Both the position numbers and the translations under genes were made by a program. Positions 5,311 to 12,385 of a stretch of 22,392 bases of DNA are shown in pieces; position 1 is the first letter of the stretch; each line of letters begins with the position of its first letter. Source of the stretch: a virus. Location: positions 1 through 22,392 of IMG/VR virus record IMGVR_UViG_3300024344_000139; one strand, 5' to 3'. A model generated the notes under the pieces. That model made no database searches. It saw only the letters and a list, made by a program, of their open reading frames with translations, and was not told where the DNA came from.

Positions 5311-5600
5311 AACTATTAACAAAGGAAATTGAAGAGCGATTTAAAAAAATTGGCTCTCAAGAAAATATTGAAGACCCTGAAATAGTCGCTAAGTTTTTTG
5401 ATCCAACTGGTTCTTGGACTTGGTATGCTACAGAATATGACCACGATACAAAAACTTTTTTTGGTTTGGTTGATGGTTATGAAAAAGAATTTGGTTATTT
5501 TTCTTTGGAAGAGTTAGAGTCTGTAAAAGGTTCTTTTGGTCTTGGTATTGAAAGGGATAGATATTTTGGCTTTGATAAGAAAATATCAAACGTTCAATAA
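5307..5600 (+). CDS. DUF2958 domain protein, 97 aa
   Basis: The whole protein matches the DUF2958 pattern: MKLLTKEIEERFKKIGSQ at the N-terminus, then KFFDPTGSWTWYATEYD (about residues 29-45), FFGLVDGYEKEFGYFSL (51-67), and a SVKGSFGLGIERDRYF end. The family occurs in phages, plasmids and mobile elements, often near anti-restriction or conjugation genes. Its function is not known to me. The length (97 aa) is normal for the domain. It overlaps the zinc-ribbon gene as ATGA and is followed by a long hairpin, so the two genes form one cassette. Confidence 0.85.
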   Translation: MKLLTKEIEERFKKIGSQENIEDPEIVAKFFDPTGSWTWYATEYDHDTKTFFGLVDGYEKEFGYFSLEELESVKGSFGLGIERDRYFGFDKKISNVQ

Positions 5601-5644
5601 TTAACCTTGTTTCGTGGTCCGAGTTCTGATAGACTCGGACCACG
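5596..5644 (+). other. AATAATTAACCTTG element plus 12-bp perfect hairpin
   Basis: The 14-base AATAATTAACCTTG (5596-5609) overlaps the stop of the DUF2958 gene. Four bases on, CGTGGTCCGAGT (5613-5624) and ACTCGGACCACG (5633-5644) form a perfect 12-bp stem with an 8-base loop. There is no T tract, so it is not a classical terminator. The ribosome-binding site of the next gene lies outside the stem. An RNA-processing or 3'-end stabilising structure is possible. The same 14 bases precede another hairpin at 6537-6568. Confidence 0.7.
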
Positions 5645-5663
5645 ATTAATAGAAAGGAACAAA

Positions 5664-5951
5664 ATGACTAGAAAACATTATACTATTGAACCTGCCAACA
5701 ACTCATATGGTGACGAAAATGCTGTAGTTGTTTATGGTTGGGGTGTTTATGCTCAAAGCAGCGTTCTTGCCGGTCAACAATCAAAAAAATATATGGATAA
5801 ATATGGTTCTGTTGAATTGGCTTTAAAAGATTATCCTAATGCGGAAGTTTTGGAGCATATCGCTGAGACGGGTAATACTTTTGATCATCTACCTGATACT
5901 GAGATGAATGCTTATGAGGAGGAGAACTATTTTTATGGTGATGACGAATAA
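5664..5951 (+). CDS. Hypothetical protein, 95 aa
   Basis: This 95-residue acidic protein contains AVVVYGWGVYAQSSVLAGQQ (about residues 20-39), a strand then a Ser/Gly-rich turn and helix, followed by LKDYPNAEVLE and an acidic tail (NAYEEENYFYGDDE). I do not recognise a named family. The ATG at 5664 is chosen because AGAAAGGAAC is 6 bases upstream; a longer frame from 5607 would translate the GC-rich hairpin. No clear promoter lies between the hairpin and the gene, so it may be read from the upstream promoter. A strong terminator follows. Confidence 0.7.
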   Translation: MTRKHYTIEPANNSYGDENAVVVYGWGVYAQSSVLAGQQSKKYMDKYGSVELALKDYPNAEVLEHIAETGNTFDHLPDTEMNAYEEENYFYGDDE

Positions 5952-5974
5952 CTAATTATTATTCAATATCCAAG

Positions 5975-6002
5975 AACCCCGCTCAATGTAGCGGGGTTTT
6001 TT
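5975..6002 (+). terminator. Rho-independent terminator
   Basis: AACCCCGCT (5975-5983) and AGCGGGGTT (5990-5998) form a 9-bp stem with a 6-base loop, ending in six T (5997-6002). It ends the cassette of the 95-aa gene. The 130 bases after it are A+T-rich low-complexity DNA (ATT repeats) leading to the next promoter-like region. Confidence 0.9.
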
Positions 6003-6074
6003 ATAACCTGAACAATAAAGGCGGCCCAGTGATTATATTTCCATTATTTATTATTATTATTCTATTATTTTTAT

Positions 6075-6116
6075 TTGATATCATTCGTTTATTATTATAA
6101 AGTATTTTAATACTTT
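6075..6116 (+). promoter_or_regulatory. Weak promoter-like segment and 8-bp inverted repeat before the 131-aa gene
   Basis: TTGATA (6075-6080) and TATAAA (6096-6101) are 15 bases apart, shorter than ideal. AAAGTATT/AATACTTT (6099-6106 and 6109-6116) is a perfect inverted repeat with a different sequence from the TCC...GGA dyads. AGAAAGG follows at about 6120. Position after a terminator supports a promoter here. Confidence 0.4.
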
Positions 6117-6132
6117 AACAGAAAGGAATAAT

Positions 6133-6528
6133 ATGCCATTAGTAGCACATTTTGAAGAAATCAAAGATTATAAGAATCTTTGTTATCTTAAGTCCAAAGA
6201 TAAAAAGGGGAAGACTGTTTATGAATTAAGTCCCATTACTTTTTATTTAAGGTCTAATTGTCTCAGTGTTGGAATCTGGGAACTAACAGAAAAAAACTAT
6301 AAGGAGTTTTATTATCGTTGCATCTTTCAGGATACATTAAGGGGAATTAAACCTTTTTATAATAAAGATGATCACAATGAAACTTACTCGATTACCCTTG
6401 AACAAGTGAAAGAGCATATCGGTTTACGAGTTGATCGATATCGTTACTGGTTAAATGAAATGACCAGATCCCAATTCTTATCCAAAGAATATAAATCGTT
6501 TAAGGAACAATTAAAAAGAGACGAATAA
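6133..6528 (+). CDS. Hypothetical protein, 131 aa, just upstream of the terminase region
   Basis: This 131-residue protein starts MPLVAHFEEIKDYKNLCYL and is mixed alpha/beta, with a basic C-terminal helical part (HIGLRVDRYRYWLNEMTRSQF). No family is recognised. Its place directly before the large terminase gene would suit a small terminase subunit. However, I see no helix-turn-helix or coiled-coil oligomerisation layout, and a promoter and structured gap separate it from terL, so I do not call it that. AGAAAGGAATA precedes the ATG. The stop is followed at once by the AATAATTAACCTTG element. Confidence 0.7.
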   Translation: MPLVAHFEEIKDYKNLCYLKSKDKKGKTVYELSPITFYLRSNCLSVGIWELTEKNYKEFYYRCIFQDTLRGIKPFYNKDDHNETYSITLEQVKEHIGLRVDRYRYWLNEMTRSQFLSKEYKSFKEQLKRDE

Positions 6529-6581
6529 TTAACCTTGCGTCCAGGTACATGCAATATGTCCTGGACGCCAGCTGCAGCTGG
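6524..6581 (+). other. AATAATTAACCTTG element, bulged hairpin and 14-bp palindrome
   Basis: After AATAATTAACCTTG (6524-6537), GCGTCCAGG (6537-6545) pairs with CCTGGACGC (6560-6568), and ACAT/ATGT (6547-6550 and 6556-6559) extends the stem past a single bulged T. Then CCAGCTGCAGCTGG (6568-6581) is a perfect 14-bp palindrome. No T tract follows. The block lies between the early cassettes and terL. A packaging-site, processing or termination role is possible but not shown. Confidence 0.7.
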
Positions 6582-6589
6582 CCCATTAA

Positions 6590-6616
6590 CCCCACCCCCC
6601 TAACCCCCTAACCCCC
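6590..6616 (-). other. Four-tract G-quadruplex motif
   Basis: On the minus strand the sequence reads G5-TTA-G5-TTA-G6-T-G4, four G tracts with 3, 3 and 1-base loops. This satisfies the usual G-quadruplex rule. On the plus strand it is C4-A-C6-TAA-C5-TAA-C5, a telomere-like CCCCCTAA repeat. It is a strong outlier in this A+T-rich intergenic setting, 148 bases before the terL ATG. Confidence 0.75.
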
Positions 6617-6725
6617 TAAATAATAAAGAAGCTACAGTTTTTTTTCTAGCTCCGGCCCTGTTTGACAGAAACGCACGCCCTAAAATCTATACCACCCCTA
6701 AATAATATATTGGGACCCCTATTTC

Positions 6726-6754
6726 TTGATTATCCCATAAAAATAATATATAAA
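6726..6754 (+). promoter_or_regulatory. Promoter immediately before terL
   Basis: TTGATT (6726-6731), a 17-base spacer and TATAAA (6749-6754) match the early cassette promoters at 4523 and 5039. The -10 ends 9 bases before the terL ATG at 6764, so a transcript from it would have almost no leader. ATCCCAT lies in the spacer. The gap 6617-6725 shows nothing else clear. Confidence 0.5.
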
Positions 6755-6763
6755 AAATTTGCT

Positions 6764-8200
6764 ATGCATAGTGAAGCCGAATTACAAGAACAGTTAGTAT
6801 TAGAGCACATAAAAAAATTAAATGAAGCGGAAAAAAATTTTATTCCTTTTGTTCGACATGTGTGGCCTGATTTCATATCTGGGTACCATCATCGAAAAAT
6901 TGCAGAAAAATTTGAAGCAATTAAGGATAAAAAAATAAAGCGTCTGATTGTCAATATGCCTCCAAGGCATACGAAGTCAGAATTTGCTTCCTTCCTATTT
7001 CCGTCGTGGCTCGTGGGCAATAATCCTCAATTGAAGATTATTCAAACTACTCATAACACAGAGCTAGCTGTTCGTTTCGGCCGTAAAATGAAAAATCTTA
7101 TCGACAGTCCAATCTATCAACAAGTTTTTAATGAAGTCGCGATATCCGCGGACAGTAAAGCAGCTGGCCGTTGGGAAACAAACAAAGGCGGCGAGTATTT
7201 TGCAGCGGGCGTTGGTTCAAGTATCACGGGCCGTGGTGCAGATTTATTGATTATTGATGATCCGCATTCGGAACAAGATGCACTATCCGAAACGGCATTT
7301 GATAATGCCTATGAATGGTATACCTCCGGTCCAAGACAACGTCTACAGCCAGGAGGAAGCATTGTCATTGTTATGACACGTTGGTCCGTGAAAGATTTAA
7401 CAGGCAGATTGATTGACGCGCAAGCAAAAGAGCCTAAAGCAGATCAGTGGGAGGTTATAGAATTTCCAGCCATATTACCAAGTCAAAAACCTATTTGGCC
7501 GGAGTACTGGGACATTGATTCGTTGACCGCGACCAAGGCTTCACTGACCGAACAGAAATGGCAAGCACAGTGGCAGCAAAATCCAACAGCAGAAGAGGGC
7601 AGTATCATCAAGCGTGAATGGTGGAATAAGTGGGAAGAAAAAGAAATACCTGATCTGATACACGTCATACAAAGTTATGATACGGCGTTTAGTAAAAAAG
7701 AAACGGCCGATTACAGCGCCATCACCACGTGGGGTATTTTTACACCGCCTAACAAAGCAAGTCCGCATATTATATTAATGGACGCAGAAAAAGGAAGATG
7801 GGAGTTTACAGAGTTAAAAAAGCGTGCTATGGAGAAGTATAAGTATTGGGAGCCGGAAACAGTGATTGTGGAAGCAAAAGCCTCTGGACTTCCTTTAACA
7901 GATGAGTTAAGATCAACTGGAATTCCCGTTGTGAATTACACCCCGAGTAGGGGACAAGATAAACACGTTCGGGTAAATTCCGTGGCACCGATGTTCGAGG
8001 CCGGTCAAGTATGGTATCCGGACGAGCGTTGGGCAGAAGAGGTGATAGAGGAGTGTGCGGCTTTTCCTTTTGGCGACCATGATGACTATGTGGATTCAAC
8101 CACGCAAGCATTACTGCGTTACCGCCAAGGCAACTTCATACAACTCCCCGATGACTACTACGACGAACCACGGAACAGGGAACAAATGGAGTATTACTAA
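6764..8200 (+). CDS. terL: Terminase large subunit, 478 aa
   Basis: This is the ATP-driven DNA packaging motor, which moves phage DNA into the prohead and cuts it. The ATPase half has Walker A NMPPRHTKSEF (about residues 64-74), the QTTHNTELAV adenine/coupling region, Walker B DLLIIDDPH (160-168) and the VIVMTRWS coupling motif. The nuclease half has the RNase H-like acidic set: QSYDTAF (D306), VIVEAKASG (E370) and GDHDDYVDS (about 437-445). Length is normal for the family. The ATG at 6764 is used. The only longer frame begins with a TTG at 6662, without a ribosome-binding site, and would add 34 untypical residues. Even the ATG has no clear ribosome-binding site. The gene is visibly richer in G+C than the early region. 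Confidence 0.95.
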   Translation: MHSEAELQEQLVLEHIKKLNEAEKNFIPFVRHVWPDFISGYHHRKIAEKFEAIKDKKIKRLIVNMPPRHTKSEFASFLFPSWLVGNNPQLKIIQTTHNTELAVRFGRKMKNLIDSPIYQQVFNEVAISADSKAAGRWETNKGGEYFAAGVGSSITGRGADLLIIDDPHSEQDALSETAFDNAYEWYTSGPRQRLQPGGSIVIVMTRWSVKDLTGRLIDAQAKEPKADQWEVIEFPAILPSQKPIWPEYWDIDSLTATKASLTEQKWQAQWQQNPTAEEGSIIKREWWNKWEEKEIPDLIHVIQSYDTAFSKKETADYSAITTWGIFTPPNKASPHIILMDAEKGRWEFTELKKRAMEKYKYWEPETVIVEAKASGLPLTDELRSTGIPVVNYTPSRGQDKHVRVNSVAPMFEAGQVWYPDERWAEEVIEECAAFPFGDHDDYVDSTTQALLRYRQGNFIQLPDDYYDEPRNREQMEYY

Positions 8201-8290
8201 ATGAGTTTAAACAGTTACCAGTCAGCCTCAATCGCACGCACCCCTGACTGGGTTAGCCGAGTGGCGGCGCAAGCCGCCTTATCGGCGTAG
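8201..8290 (+). CDS. Possible 29-aa ORF between terL and the 454-aa gene
   Basis: An ATG directly after the terL TAA opens a 29-codon frame ending at the TAG at 8288-8290, with GGAG about 11 bases ahead of the start. The peptide contains DWVSRVAAQAALSA, a possible amphipathic helix. Caution is needed because the same 90 bases hold two hairpins. One is CCAGTCAG/CTGACTGG (8218-8225 and 8244-8251). The other is GGCGGC-GCAA-GCCGCC (8263-8278), with a GNRA loop. The segment is very G+C-rich (40 of 60 bases in 8221-8280), so it may instead be an RNA or regulatory structure. Confidence 0.35.
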   Translation: MSLNSYQSASIARTPDWVSRVAAQAALSA

Positions 8291-8298
8291 GAAATATT

Positions 8299-9663
8299 AT
8301 GGCAAGAGATGATAGAGTAGCACAATTAATAGATCTATTAAGAGACGCAATTTCATCTGGTGATGATGATTTGGCGCAAGTAGTCAGGTCTGATTTGTTT
8401 AAAGAATTTGGATTGGAAATGAATAAAGGTGGCATTGCTTCTTTTTATGCAAATGGTGGTAAAGTAAAAATACCGCAATTATCAACAGACGTAGCAAACA
8501 TCACTGATGTTTATGAAGCAATAGATGATCCATCTTATGTACGAGACACAACAAGAATAGATAATTTACGAAGAGGATCTAAAGTTACAAGAAAAATGGG
8601 TTATGATAAAATATTTGAAACATTTGAAAAAAAAGGAATTAATCGAGCAACCATTAAAAAATTTAAAAACATTCCTAAGATTGCAGATTTTGATAATGCA
8701 AAAGATTTTAGTAATGCATTAAAAAAATTTAGAGAGACAGCTTTTAAAGGATTAACTGATAAGCAAATTAATACAATTCGAAGTTCTGGATTTTTATCAA
8801 ATTATGCAAAAGATGTAAGAAGTGCTTTACCAGATTTTGGTAAAGGGGCTAGTAGAAGAATGATTAATACAGCATTAAATGAAATGTATGATTATGTTTT
8901 TATGACACCAGAATCAGCTGTTGGTGTTAGAAAACCTAAAATACAATCTAAAATTTATACACAAATACGCGAAACAGGTAGAAACACTTTAAATAAAGCA
9001 CAGCAACTTAATTTAGATTATGCCTTATCACAAGTGGATAAATTATTTAAATCTGGTAACGTGGCAAAAGCAGGTAAAATGTTAGCAGCTATTTCTACAA
9101 TGGTTGCCAAAGGTGTTTTCGCAAGAGTGCCTGGAATAGATTTACTTATTACATCAGAAATGGGCAGTGGTGAATTACCAGAAGAAGGAACACCGGAATA
9201 TGAAGAACTTATGCAAAGTATAGAACAAAAAAACCAAGGAGGAATGATGAACATAGATTATATGACAAGACCACTTGGCTATGCTAATGGTGGTTTTGAA
9301 GATCGTATGGAAAGACTAGAACGAGAAATGATGGACACGGAAATGGAAAGAAGACAAGACATGGCAACAGGTGATCCAGAAATGGAAAGAGACAGCACCT
9401 ATGGAACTATAACAGACGATAATATTATTAATATTGCGTTGCAAATAGCTCGTGAACAAGGAAATACATCTGATGAAAATATTAATTTAATTATAGATCA
9501 GTTATCAGCGATTACTCCTTCTTTCGAAGAAACCATGAGAAAAGAAACAGGATATATTGTACCTAAAGGATTATCATCTCTTAAAGAAAAATTAGATGTT
9601 TTTTTAGGTTTGAGATCTGATCCTATGTTAAGAAGAGATGTGGGATTTGAAAGAGTAAAATAA
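8299..9663 (+). CDS. Uncharacterised 454-aa protein between terL and portal
   Basis: This protein has no fold I can name. The N-terminus (about 1-40) is helical and acidic, followed by MNKGGIASFYANGGKV (41-56). A long basic, Lys-rich helical middle (about 70-270) leads to KMLAAISTMVAKGVF and a second Gly-rich motif, MMNIDYMTRPLGYANGG (about 316-332). The next part is acidic and Met/Glu/Arg-rich (DRMERLEREMMDTEMERRQD), and the last 90 residues are helical. The repeated YANGG motif recalls linear motifs in unannotated marine-phage proteins. Its place between terL and portal suggests a head-assembly, portal-vertex or injected protein; that is inference. AGGAAATATT precedes the start. Base composition drops sharply in G+C from terL. 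Confidence 0.8.
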   Translation: MARDDRVAQLIDLLRDAISSGDDDLAQVVRSDLFKEFGLEMNKGGIASFYANGGKVKIPQLSTDVANITDVYEAIDDPSYVRDTTRIDNLRRGSKVTRKMGYDKIFETFEKKGINRATIKKFKNIPKIADFDNAKDFSNALKKFRETAFKGLTDKQINTIRSSGFLSNYAKDVRSALPDFGKGASRRMINTALNEMYDYVFMTPESAVGVRKPKIQSKIYTQIRETGRNTLNKAQQLNLDYALSQVDKLFKSGNVAKAGKMLAAISTMVAKGVFARVPGIDLLITSEMGSGELPEEGTPEYEELMQSIEQKNQGGMMNIDYMTRPLGYANGGFEDRMERLEREMMDTEMERRQDMATGDPEMERDSTYGTITDDNIINIALQIAREQGNTSDENINLIIDQLSAITPSFEETMRKETGYIVPKGLSSLKEKLDVFLGLRSDPMLRRDVGFERVK

Positions 9664-9971
9664 TGGCTGTTAAAAATATATTTGATTTAACACGACCAAG
9701 TTATCTAGATGTTCTAGAAGGCGATGTTCACTATGGACCGGATAGAGTTTTTGCAAGTCAACTTCCAACAATAAAACAACCACGAAAAGGACTTGGATCA
9801 TTATTTTCAGGTTCTGCGCAAGCAGCTGAAATGGGTGAAGAAGAAGATCTTATGAGTGCTGTGCTTCGAATGAAAATGATTTCTGGATTATTAAATCTTG
9901 GTGAACCTGTGCCTGATAATGATGATGAATTAATCATGAAATATATTGAATTGATAGGAGACCCTAGATAA
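9663..9971 (+). CDS. Hypothetical protein, 102 aa, upstream of portal
   Basis: This 102-residue protein starts inside the stop of the 454-aa gene (TAATG) and ends 2 bases before the portal start, so the three are one translational block. Residues 1-35 (IFDLTRPSYLDVLEGDVHYGPDRVF) look extended. A basic QPRKGLGSLFSGSAQAAE segment (about 39-56) follows, then acidic helices (LMSAVLRMKMISGLLNLG). The SAQAAE tract looks like a small-residue proteolytic site, but the stretch before it is too short for a signal peptide. No known family is recognised. A minor virion or assembly role is plausible from context. Confidence 0.7.
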   Translation: MAVKNIFDLTRPSYLDVLEGDVHYGPDRVFASQLPTIKQPRKGLGSLFSGSAQAAEMGEEEDLMSAVLRMKMISGLLNLGEPVPDNDDELIMKYIELIGDPR

Positions 9972-9973
9972 CA

Positions 9974-12385
9974 ATGGCTATTGAAAAAGAAAACGAATTA
10001 ATTGATTTAAATATTGAACCAAATTCAGAAACAGAAATATCTGTTCCAGGTGGTAATGAAAATACTATTATGTTGGACGATGGTTCAGCAATTGTTAACC
10101 CAGCGGAAGATACATCTGAACAGGGTGCGTTTAACGCAAACTTGGCAGAACTTATTCCTGAAGATGAATTAGAATCATTAGCGGGTGGACTTGTTGGTGA
10201 TTATCAATACGATAAAGATGCTCGTAGTGAATGGTTAAAATCATACACAGATGGTTTAGATTTACTTGGATTTAAATATGAAGATAGAACAAAACCATTT
10301 GCCGGTGCAACCGGAGTTACACATCCATTACTAGCAGAAACAGTAACACAATTTCAAGCACAAGCATATAAAGAATTACTTCCACCAGAAGGACCGGTAA
10401 GAACACAAATTGTTGGAGAGATTACGCCGGAAGTGGAAGAACAATCTCAACGTGTTAAAGAATTTATGAATTATCAAATATCTTACGTCATGGAAGAATA
10501 TGACCAAGAACTTGATCAAATGTTATTTCATTTACCTCTTTCCGGAAGTTCTTTCCGTAAAGTATATTATGATGGTGTTAGAGGAAGAGCTGTTTCTAAG
10601 TTTGTTCCTGCAGAAGACGTAGTTATTCCTTATGTTTCAACTGACATGGAATCATGTGAACGTATAACTCATGTTGTAAAAATAATGGGTAATGATTTAC
10701 GTAAAAAACAAGTCGGTGGTATGTACCGTGATATTGATATATCAATGCAACCAATTGACAAAAACGATGCGAGGAATAAATACGATGAACTATCAGGAGC
10801 GGAAGAAACAGCTAATTCAGAAGAAATTGTTTTATTGGAATTTCATTGCGATTTGGACATACCAGGTTTCGAAGATAAAGATTCGCAAACAGGTGAAACA
10901 ACTGGTATTAAACTTCCGTATGTCGTTACTATCGATGAAGGATCTGGAAAAGTTTTATCCATTTATCGTAACTACAAAGAACAAGACCCTCTTCGTAAAA
11001 AAATACAATATTTTGTACACTACAAGTTTTTGCCTGGTTTGGGTTTTTATGGCTTTGGTCTTATCCACATGCTCGGGGGCTTATCAAGAACAGCTACATC
11101 AGCCCTCCGTCAACTTATCGACGCTGGTACGTTGTCCAATCTCCCTGCCGGATTTAAAGCGAGAGGGCTGCGAGTTCGCGACGACGATCAACCCCTCCAA
11201 CCGGGAGAGTTCAGGGATGTAGATGCACCGGGAGGCGCGATCCGCGAATCCTTGATGTTGATACCTTACAAAGAGCCTAGTCAAACATTGTTTGCACTTT
11301 TAGGTTTTGTTGTTGAAGCGGGAACACGTTTTGCAGCGATTGCTGATAACAAAATGGGTGAAGGTTCACAAGCAAATCCAGTGGGCACAACAATGGCCAT
11401 AATGGAACGTGGCACGAAAGTAATGAACGCCATACATAAACGTTTACATTACGCACAAAAAGTTGAATTTAAATTATTGGCACAAGTATTATCGGAAACT
11501 ATGCCTGCTGAGTACCCTTATGCTGTACGTGGCGGTAATAGAATTATTAAACAACAAGACTTTGATGAACGTGTGGACATACTTCCCGTTTCTGATCCAA
11601 ACATTTTTTCTATGGCGCAGCGAGTTACGTTAGCGCAAACACAATTACAAATGGCGGTATCAAATCCTCAAATGCACAACATGCATGAAGCATTCAGACG
11701 AATGTATCAAGCATTAGGTGTTAGAGATATAGATATGATACTTCCTCCTCCCCAGCAGCCGCAACCAGAAGATCCTGGGATGGAAAATTCAAAATCTTTG
11801 CAAATGATGAAACTACAAGCTTTTCCTGGACAGGATCATGCGGCTCACATAGATGCACACCAAGCATTTATGAGTTCATTTTTAGTGGCAAATAATCCAC
11901 CAACAATGGGTATTTTGCAATCACATATTTCAGAACACATATCATTACTTGCACGAGAAGAAATTGAAGCTAAAAATGCACAAGTTATGCAGGAACAAGC
12001 GCAACAATTTGGTGGTCAAATACCTCCAGAACTAATGCAGCAATTCCAAATGCAAAATGAAAAGGAAATTGCAGCAAGAATTGTGCAATTAACACAAGAA
12101 TTGGTAGCAGAAGAACAAGAATATCTTGGTCAAAAAGATTCTGATCCATTAATTGATTTAAAACAACAAGAATTAAATCTTCGAGCGCAAGAAATTACAC
12201 AAAGAAACGAAATGGATGAGAAAAAACTTGACTTAGATGCAGAAAAACTTAATTTTGAAGGTGAAAAACTACAACAAAAAGATAAAATGGACAAAGAAAA
12301 GATCCAAAGTCAAGAAGACATTGCAGAATTGCGTTCTGAAACAACTTTAGCTCAATCTAGAAAAAGAAACAATGACAATAATTAA
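9974..12385 (+). CDS. Portal (head-tail connector) protein, 803 aa
   Basis: This forms the dodecameric ring through which DNA enters and leaves the capsid. The recognisable portal core includes FKYEDRTKPFAGATGVTHPL (about 97-116), FQAQAYKELLPPEGPVRTQI, LPLSGSSFRKVYYDG and RTATSALRQLIDAGTLSNLP, typical of marine podovirus-like portals. The C-terminal 200 residues are Gln/Glu/Lys-rich and probably coiled coil (AQQFGGQIPPELMQQFQ and following), making it longer than minimal portals; similar tails form the barrel in P22-type portals. It follows the 102-aa gene after 2 bases. Residues about 376-426 are encoded by a patch of much higher G+C. The end overlaps the next start by 14 bases. Confidence 0.92.
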   Translation: MAIEKENELIDLNIEPNSETEISVPGGNENTIMLDDGSAIVNPAEDTSEQGAFNANLAELIPEDELESLAGGLVGDYQYDKDARSEWLKSYTDGLDLLGFKYEDRTKPFAGATGVTHPLLAETVTQFQAQAYKELLPPEGPVRTQIVGEITPEVEEQSQRVKEFMNYQISYVMEEYDQELDQMLFHLPLSGSSFRKVYYDGVRGRAVSKFVPAEDVVIPYVSTDMESCERITHVVKIMGNDLRKKQVGGMYRDIDISMQPIDKNDARNKYDELSGAEETANSEEIVLLEFHCDLDIPGFEDKDSQTGETTGIKLPYVVTIDEGSGKVLSIYRNYKEQDPLRKKIQYFVHYKFLPGLGFYGFGLIHMLGGLSRTATSALRQLIDAGTLSNLPAGFKARGLRVRDDDQPLQPGEFRDVDAPGGAIRESLMLIPYKEPSQTLFALLGFVVEAGTRFAAIADNKMGEGSQANPVGTTMAIMERGTKVMNAIHKRLHYAQKVEFKLLAQVLSETMPAEYPYAVRGGNRIIKQQDFDERVDILPVSDPNIFSMAQRVTLAQTQLQMAVSNPQMHNMHEAFRRMYQALGVRDIDMILPPPQQPQPEDPGMENSKSLQMMKLQAFPGQDHAAHIDAHQAFMSSFLVANNPPTMGILQSHISEHISLLAREEIEAKNAQVMQEQAQQFGGQIPPELMQQFQMQNEKEIAARIVQLTQELVAEEQEYLGQKDSDPLIDLKQQELNLRAQEITQRNEMDEKKLDLDAEKLNFEGEKLQQKDKMDKEKIQSQEDIAELRSETTLAQSRKRNNDNN

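Noticed and set aside
6030-6075. Replication origin in the ATT-rich stretch
   Set aside because: It is only low-complexity A+T DNA; there are no iterons, initiator gene or paired repeats to support an origin.
6133-6528. Small terminase subunit
   Set aside because: The position fits, but there is no helix-turn-helix or oligomerisation pattern, and the gene is separated from terL by a structured gap and a promoter.
6662-6763. TTG-initiated 34-residue extension of terL
   Set aside because: It would need a TTG start with no ribosome-binding site, crosses the promoter and does not resemble terminase N-termini.
8250-8285. tRNA D-arm-like string (GGTTAGCCGAGTGG)
   Set aside because: No acceptor stem, anticodon arm or T-loop can be placed around it, so no tRNA is called.
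10692-11222. 176-codon frame inside the portal gene
   Set aside because: It is a shifted reading of the portal codons, without a ribosome-binding site and with untypical composition (Lys/Cys/Ser-rich). The portal frame is clearly the coding one.
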